Shown piece after piece: positions 4,118 through 7,982 of a stretch of DNA of 7,982 bases (the first letter of the stretch is position 1; every line of letters begins with the position of its first letter). Under the pieces are notes generated by a model. That model made no database searches. It was not told the origin of the DNA and saw only the letters and a list, made by a program, of their open reading frames with translations. Made by a program: the position numbers and the translations under genes. Source of the DNA: an uncultured Bacteroidota bacterium (lineage in GTDB: Bacteria; Bacteroidota; Bacteroidia; 2-12-FULL-35-15); NCBI GenBank assembly GCA_903881065.1, contig CAIRRW010000309.1, positions 1-7,982 on the forward strand. The letters are read 5' to 3'.

Positions 4118-6310
4118 ATGAGCAAAAAAACAACTGCGCCCCCGGTAAAACCATCAGACCTGGAAAAATATAAACTGAAAGGAAAGGTAAAGCAGGAAAT
4201 GCGGATTACTTATAAAGCACACCAAAAAGATGGCGAAGTTATTGAAGGAAGGATAGACCTTGATGATAATAAACTTAATTATATTACCACTTATAATGAG
4301 AAAGGGAATAAAATTAAAAAAGATGATTTTAGTGATGCTTTCTGTAATGAAGACATATTTGATGAACAAGGGGCAAGTATAAAAAAGACGTCCTCTTATA
4401 AAGGCAAATTGTACAGTACTACTACAACTATTTATAATAAAGAACATCAATCACTCACTCATCTCTATAAAATTCACGACAGGGAATGGGAACATTTAAC
4501 GGTTCACACTTATACCAAAAGCGGGAAACCACTTGAAAATAAACAGTTTCACCCATCAATAAATGACCTTAAAGAAAGAACTGTTTTTGTGTATGATGAA
4601 AATGATAATATGATTTCCTCAACAGGTACTGATGGAGAAGGCAATATCCTGTCCACCTCTTTTACTACCTATAACAGCGATGGAAAACGAATAGAAAATA
4701 AATCCGTACACACCGACCCTAAAAAATCTTACCTCAATAGCTGGACAAAAAGTAAATACAACAAACAGGGCGATTGCATTGAAACTACCCAGCTTAATGT
4801 TGATGGCACTGTTAAAGATAGTTATACTTACAAGCATCAATACGATAAAGAAGGCAAAAAAATTATTCCTTACCATCCTCCTTATATTCCCCCCGGAGAA
4901 GTTCTGGTACCCGGAGAAACAGAAATTGTCGAAAACGATGCACATGGCAACTGGATTAAAAAAACAACTTTTTATAAGAAAATACCAATCCATATCAAGC
5001 GCCGCGAATTTGTTTATTTCGGAGAAAACGAAGATGTCAGACTTATTCATCCATTTACTTTTGCTCCGCCAGCAGAAGAAACCCCGGAAGAGATTGAAGC
5101 CGATGAACCTGAAAAACTATCCGAAGAACAGGTGAAATGGCTTACACAGGAGCCTATGAGAACTGCCGATAATTTTTCATGGCTTCAATATTATGCGTTG
5201 AAGTTTAAGGAATTTCCTTCCCAGTTATCATTCGATATTGACAACGTTGAAGTGAAAACATTGTACAGGGAACTTACAGAAAATATGAAAGCACAGGAAG
5301 TTCATATATTTGCCAGTGTGTATAATGGTTATAATCCCGAAACAGAACATTGTACCATTACCTTTCCGTTTAACGATGGTTATTTACTTCATATCTGCAA
5401 CATTAATGAAGAGGAGGCGGAAGAATATGATGTACCCGACAACATAGGTGAAAAATATGATGAAACAATTTCCCTTGGAGATGTCGAACTCCTTCGTCCA
5501 AGTATTGCTTCGGGCAGGCGCGATTCCTATTTCGAAAATTCGCTTCTTGAATACATTAATAAATGTTCTGTCCAAAGGAAACCCGACCAACCTGTTATTA
5601 ATATGATTGAAGTTGCAGGCAATACTTATGTCATGGCAGAACATGATGTAAAAGATGATTTCGATATAAGGGATTTAGATATTAATTATGGTTACGGTTT
5701 CGAAGATTTTCATAACCGCCTGATGGATCGTTTCGAAAACAGTTCTAAAGGATTAATTCTATTTCATGGAAAACCAGGCACCGGCAAAACATATTATATC
5801 CGTCATCTTCTTCGAAGTATGGCCTCTGGCAACAAAGTAGTTATTTATATGCCGCCAAATATGGTTGACCGCCTTATCGAACCTGCATTTATGACTTTCC
5901 TTGTTAAGTCAGTTAAAAACTGGTCAATGCAAGGCAAATTCTGTGTGTTACTTATCGAAGATGCTGAGCCGCTCCTTGCCAAAAGGCAGGAAGGAGTGAG
6001 GATACAGGGCGTTACTAATCTCCTTAATATGACTGACGGAATATTAAACGACATGCTTAACCTGCAGATAATATGTACCTTTAATGTTGCTTTAAATAAA
6101 TTAGACAGTGCCCTGCTGCGTCCAGGCCGCCTCATAGCACGAAAAGAATTTAAGCCTCTTTCCCCGCTTGATGCCAACATCCTTGCACAGCAATTAGGAA
6201 TCAATCATCATTTTGAAAAGCCCGCAACCTTGTCTGAAATATATGCTAAGCGTAATAATCAAAACACACTTGTTCATGATGTAGATGAAGAAGGAAATAA
6301 TGTGGAATAA
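4118..6310 (+). CDS. YD-repeat protein with C-terminal Bcs1-like AAA+ ATPase domain (copy 2, intact)
   Basis: 730 residues, no signal peptide or membrane segment, so probably cytosolic. LKGKVKQEM (20-28) opens the N-terminal region. Seven Y-[D/N]-x-x-G-x-x-I type repeats follow, starting near residues 59, 81, 132, 159, 185, 214 and 242, resembling YD/RHS repeats. IIPYHPPY (249-256) ends this part. An acidic linker (about 318-345) precedes a variable domain to about 515. The AAA+ domain starts at DLDINYGYGF (519-528). It has Walker A GKPGTGKT (551-558), Walker B CVLLIEDAEP (609-618), sensor-1 Asn 656 and LDSALLRPGR (662-671). The E-D order in Walker B and the RPGR motif recall Bcs1-type AAA ATPases. 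I infer ATP-driven remodelling of a protein bound by the repeat or variable region. The substrate is unknown. There is no Shine-Dalgarno sequence, and the gene is probably co-transcribed with copy 1. Confidence 0.9.
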   Translation: MSKKTTAPPVKPSDLEKYKLKGKVKQEMRITYKAHQKDGEVIEGRIDLDDNKLNYITTYNEKGNKIKKDDFSDAFCNEDIFDEQGASIKKTSSYKGKLYSTTTTIYNKEHQSLTHLYKIHDREWEHLTVHTYTKSGKPLENKQFHPSINDLKERTVFVYDENDNMISSTGTDGEGNILSTSFTTYNSDGKRIENKSVHTDPKKSYLNSWTKSKYNKQGDCIETTQLNVDGTVKDSYTYKHQYDKEGKKIIPYHPPYIPPGEVLVPGETEIVENDAHGNWIKKTTFYKKIPIHIKRREFVYFGENEDVRLIHPFTFAPPAEETPEEIEADEPEKLSEEQVKWLTQEPMRTADNFSWLQYYALKFKEFPSQLSFDIDNVEVKTLYRELTENMKAQEVHIFASVYNGYNPETEHCTITFPFNDGYLLHICNINEEEAEEYDVPDNIGEKYDETISLGDVELLRPSIASGRRDSYFENSLLEYINKCSVQRKPDQPVINMIEVAGNTYVMAEHDVKDDFDIRDLDINYGYGFEDFHNRLMDRFENSSKGLILFHGKPGTGKTYYIRHLLRSMASGNKVVIYMPPNMVDRLIEPAFMTFLVKSVKNWSMQGKFCVLLIEDAEPLLAKRQEGVRIQGVTNLLNMTDGILNDMLNLQIICTFNVALNKLDSALLRPGRLIARKEFKPLSPLDANILAQQLGINHHFEKPATLSEIYAKRNNQNTLVHDVDEEGNNVE

Positions 6311-6400
6311 TTGCTTTTTTTATAATCAAAATGTTTAATTAAAATTTATTTTTGTTTGACTACCCACCGCTGACGCGAGTTTGTTTAACTCAGCCTGCCA

Positions 6401-6445
6401 CGAATTAACTTCAGGATGACAATTATTAAGCGGTGTCCTCACCAC
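6401..6445 (+). repeat. Intergenic repeat block, partial copy C
   Basis: CGAATTAACTTC (6401-6412) matches copy B. The segment from GACAATTATTAAG to the end of the TCCT-loop hairpin (6418-6445) matches copy A at 27 of 28 positions. The stem here is GGTG/CACC (6432-6443); its outer pair is broken. The promoter-bearing half seen in copies A and B is absent, so this copy is unlikely to drive a gene. Confidence 0.75.
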
Positions 6446-6504
6446 AACGCAAAAATAAAAAAAATAACGAAAGAGGAGCGAAAAATGAACCTCTTGAGGT
6501 GATC

Positions 6505-6567
6505 ACTCAAACCTAAGCTTGACAAACTCAAACCTGAGTTATTAAAACTCTAACTTGAATTTGGGTG
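6505..6567. repeat. Three degenerate 21-bp tandem repeats
   Basis: Units starting at 6505, 6526 and 6547 are each 21 bp and begin ACTCAAACCT, ACTCAAACCT and ACTCTAACTT. The second halves diverge (AAGCTTGACAA, GAGTTATTAAA, GAATTTGGGTG). The period equals that of the large array at 293-565, but I see no clear sequence relation. All + frames soon meet stops, so it is non-coding. Confidence 0.55.
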
Positions 6568-6580
6568 CTGCACTTAATAT

Positions 6581-6600
6581 ATACAGTAAACTGGCTGTAT
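6581..6600. terminator. Small hairpin, possible terminator for the convergent genes
   Basis: ATACAG (6581-6586) and CTGTAT (6595-6600) form a 6-bp stem around an 8-nt loop. It lies between two convergent genes, about 100 bases past the minus-strand stop. There is no clean U tract on either side (TTTAGG on the + strand), so termination is only a possibility. Confidence 0.2.
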
Positions 6601-6699
6601 TTAGGTAATTTAGAAATTAGACAAGGGAAGGGATATATTAATTGGTTATTGATTATTTTGCTGTAATTAATTATTGGTGACTGAAAAGTTATTCGATTG

Positions 6700-7869
6700 T
6701 TAACCTTCGCAAAGTTCTTTTCCTATCTCTATCATCTTTTTATAATCTCCGGCAATAGTTTTACGTATCTCTCTTTCCTTTTTATCTAAATTTTCCTGGT
6801 AGTGAGTGTGCAGATTAGGTAGGGTTTCATCCAGTTTATTAATAAGATAATCGGCATACATATCAGGCAAAAGATTGGCTACTTTCTGATTTCGATATTT
6901 ATATACTACATCCAAAAATGCTTCTCTCCAATCTTCATTTTCTTCTATTGGCAAAGGTTCACGCTCTTCAACAAGGTATTCGGTAGCATCGTTATAATAT
7001 CGCCAAGCTATAGTTCCTTGCGTTTCGGCATTATGTCCTTTAATATATTCAAGAAGTGGGTTGTCATATTTGAATTGGACAAGGAAGTCTGCTAAACTAG
7101 TATCATCTGCCATAAGTCTTGGTCGGTTATCAGTCAGTTCCAATATAGGATTATTGGCTAATGTTTCTGTCCGAAATTTATCGTACTTCTCTAAATATAT
7201 TTTTTCCTTAGCGCCAATAATATCAGGCAACTGAAGCAATGATGAATTTTGGGTAGCATAGTTATGATAATGATACCAGGGTGGTATAAGCGACCTGCCG
7301 CCATTGTTATGGTAATCGTCTTTAATTGCAGTGTAATTCTGCCAGCTATGGCATTTCCAGTTTACACGGTACTCGCTCGATTTAAGATAATCCATATAAA
7401 TTCTCAATTCGCTTTCGGTAATGCGAGATAAAAATTTGGCTTCACGAATATTCATTTCCCAATATTCAAAATCGTAAGTTGTGGCAATACCCTTTAATTC
7501 TATCATTTCGGCACGCCACTGACATTGCAAATCAAAAAGTTTTTTCTGTTGAATTTCGCAGAGAGCTTCTTCGGCATAATATAAAAAGGGATTTTTGTTT
7601 CGGTGAATCTGCCAAAGATGTCTTGGTCCCCATGAAAGTGCATGCGCTACTTCGTCTGAATAATGCTTTTTGAAAAATGTATCATCATGTTCGCTTTCAA
7701 AATTTTCATCTTTCAGTTCCTGATAATTTTCATTTGCTTCCAGTTTCTTGGTTACATCCTGTTGTATCCACTCTCTGTAAAGTGATTCATAAAATTCATC
7801 CTTTATTTCTTTGCCCCAAGGAAGTTCTGGAAATTCGGGGTCTATTATGTTAATGTTCATTTTTTCCAT
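6700..7869 (-). CDS. Hypothetical protein, 389 residues, convergent to the ATPase pair
   Basis: I do not recognise this protein. It is unusually rich in Trp, Tyr, Glu and Asn, looks mostly helical, and has no signal peptide, membrane helix or nucleotide-binding loop. Visible landmarks are DPEFPELPWGKE near the N-terminus (10-21), HALSWGPRHLWQIHRNKNPF (about 76-95) and an aromatic/histidine cluster around PPWYHYHNYA (about 196-205). A charged, coiled-coil-like C-terminal stretch (about 350-385) is rich in Lys and Glu. There are no obvious metal-binding or catalytic motifs. The first ATG (7867-7869) is used here; a second Met three codons in (7858-7860) is an equally plausible start. It faces the ATPase pair and is thus transcribed separately; any functional link is unproven. 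Confidence 0.85.
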   Translation of the reverse strand: MEKMNINIIDPEFPELPWGKEIKDEFYESLYREWIQQDVTKKLEANENYQELKDENFESEHDDTFFKKHYSDEVAHALSWGPRHLWQIHRNKNPFLYYAEEALCEIQQKKLFDLQCQWRAEMIELKGIATTYDFEYWEMNIREAKFLSRITESELRIYMDYLKSSEYRVNWKCHSWQNYTAIKDDYHNNGGRSLIPPWYHYHNYATQNSSLLQLPDIIGAKEKIYLEKYDKFRTETLANNPILELTDNRPRLMADDTSLADFLVQFKYDNPLLEYIKGHNAETQGTIAWRYYNDATEYLVEEREPLPIEENEDWREAFLDVVYKYRNQKVANLLPDMYADYLINKLDETLPNLHTHYQENLDKKEREIRKTIAGDYKKMIEIGKELCEG

Positions 7870-7899
7870 TGTAATTTATGTATTAATGATTTGTTTAAG

Positions 7900-7978
7900 A
7901 GATTTCTCACTTTGTTTCGAAATGACAATGCTATTGTAACGACCGTATCCTGTCTTTCCGAAACGAAGTGAAGAATCT
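7900..7978. repeat. REP-like dispersed inverted repeat, 28-bp arms
   Basis: The arms at 7900-7927 and 7951-7978 agree at 23 of 28 positions when one is reverse-complemented, with a 23-nt loop. The inner part reads TGTCATTTCGAAAC on the minus strand, related to the TCATTTCGAGC arm of the hairpin at 708-762. It lies about 30 bases before the minus-strand gene, so its 5' region or promoter may overlap this repeat. Confidence 0.75.
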
Positions 7979-7982
7979 AATA

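Larger units (their letters stand above)
6311..6699. other. Gene-free gap between convergent genes
   Basis: No reliable gene is seen. It starts with an AT-rich stretch containing T runs (about 6314-6355), which may help end transcription of the ATPase pair although no strong stem precedes them. A bulged hairpin follows (6369-6394; GAGTT 6377-6381 with AACTC 6387-6391), then the partial repeat copy C. AAGAGG (6471-6476) can pair with CCTCTT (6490-6495), in competition with CCTC/GAGG (6490-6499). Then come the 21-bp triplicate and a small hairpin before AT-rich sequence up to the minus-strand stop. Confidence 0.6.

Noticed and set aside
4779..5135. 118-codon frame inside ATPase copy 2
   Set aside because: It overlaps the intact ATPase gene on the same strand in another frame, and its translation shows no domain pattern.
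6485..6502. Five-codon frame MNLLR behind an AGAGGAG Shine-Dalgarno-like sequence
   Set aside because: It is too short to support, lies in hairpin-forming sequence between convergent genes, and other genes here do not use such sites.

Overview
The window looks like a chromosomal stretch from a member of the Bacteroidota, probably an uncultured one. The DNA is AT-rich. Starts are preceded by A-rich leaders rather than Shine-Dalgarno sequences. Two upstream regions carry a TTG...TAnnTTTA arrangement close to the Bacteroidota -33/-7 promoter. The proteins are rich in Lys, Asn, Ile, Tyr and Glu. The intergenic gaps hold hairpin repeats of a kind I associate with this phylum. This assignment is inferred from style; there is no marker gene.

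Layout. Positions 1-980 contain no convincing gene. They hold an AT-rich leader, a 21-bp tandem array (293-565) enclosed by 28-bp inverted repeats (271-298 and 570-597), a long REP-like hairpin (708-762), a perfect 16-bp palindrome (784-799) and a repeat block with two TCCT-loop hairpins (829-876). An orphan 199-residue protein follows (981-1580). A second copy of the repeat block lies at 1618-1743. Next is a tandem pair of paralogous genes on the + strand: copy 1 (1857-4081), broken by a -1 frameshift near 2285-2300, and copy 2 (4118-6310), intact at 730 residues. Each pairs an N-terminal domain of YD/RHS-like repeats with a C-terminal AAA+ ATPase that most resembles the Bcs1 type. A 389-bp gap (6311-6699) holds a third, partial copy of the repeat block and a short 21-bp-period repeat. 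A convergent minus-strand gene (6700-7869) encodes a 389-residue protein I do not recognise. A REP-like inverted repeat closes the window (7900-7978).

How it may work together (inference). The two ATPases share about 80% of residues in the AAA core but differ strongly in the segment just before it. This fits a duplicated motor with diverging recognition parts. The 199-residue gene and copy 1 lie behind homologous ~110-bp leaders with the same candidate promoter, so they may be co-regulated. Nothing in the sequence reveals the substrate. A role in protein remodelling, conflict or defence is only a hypothesis.
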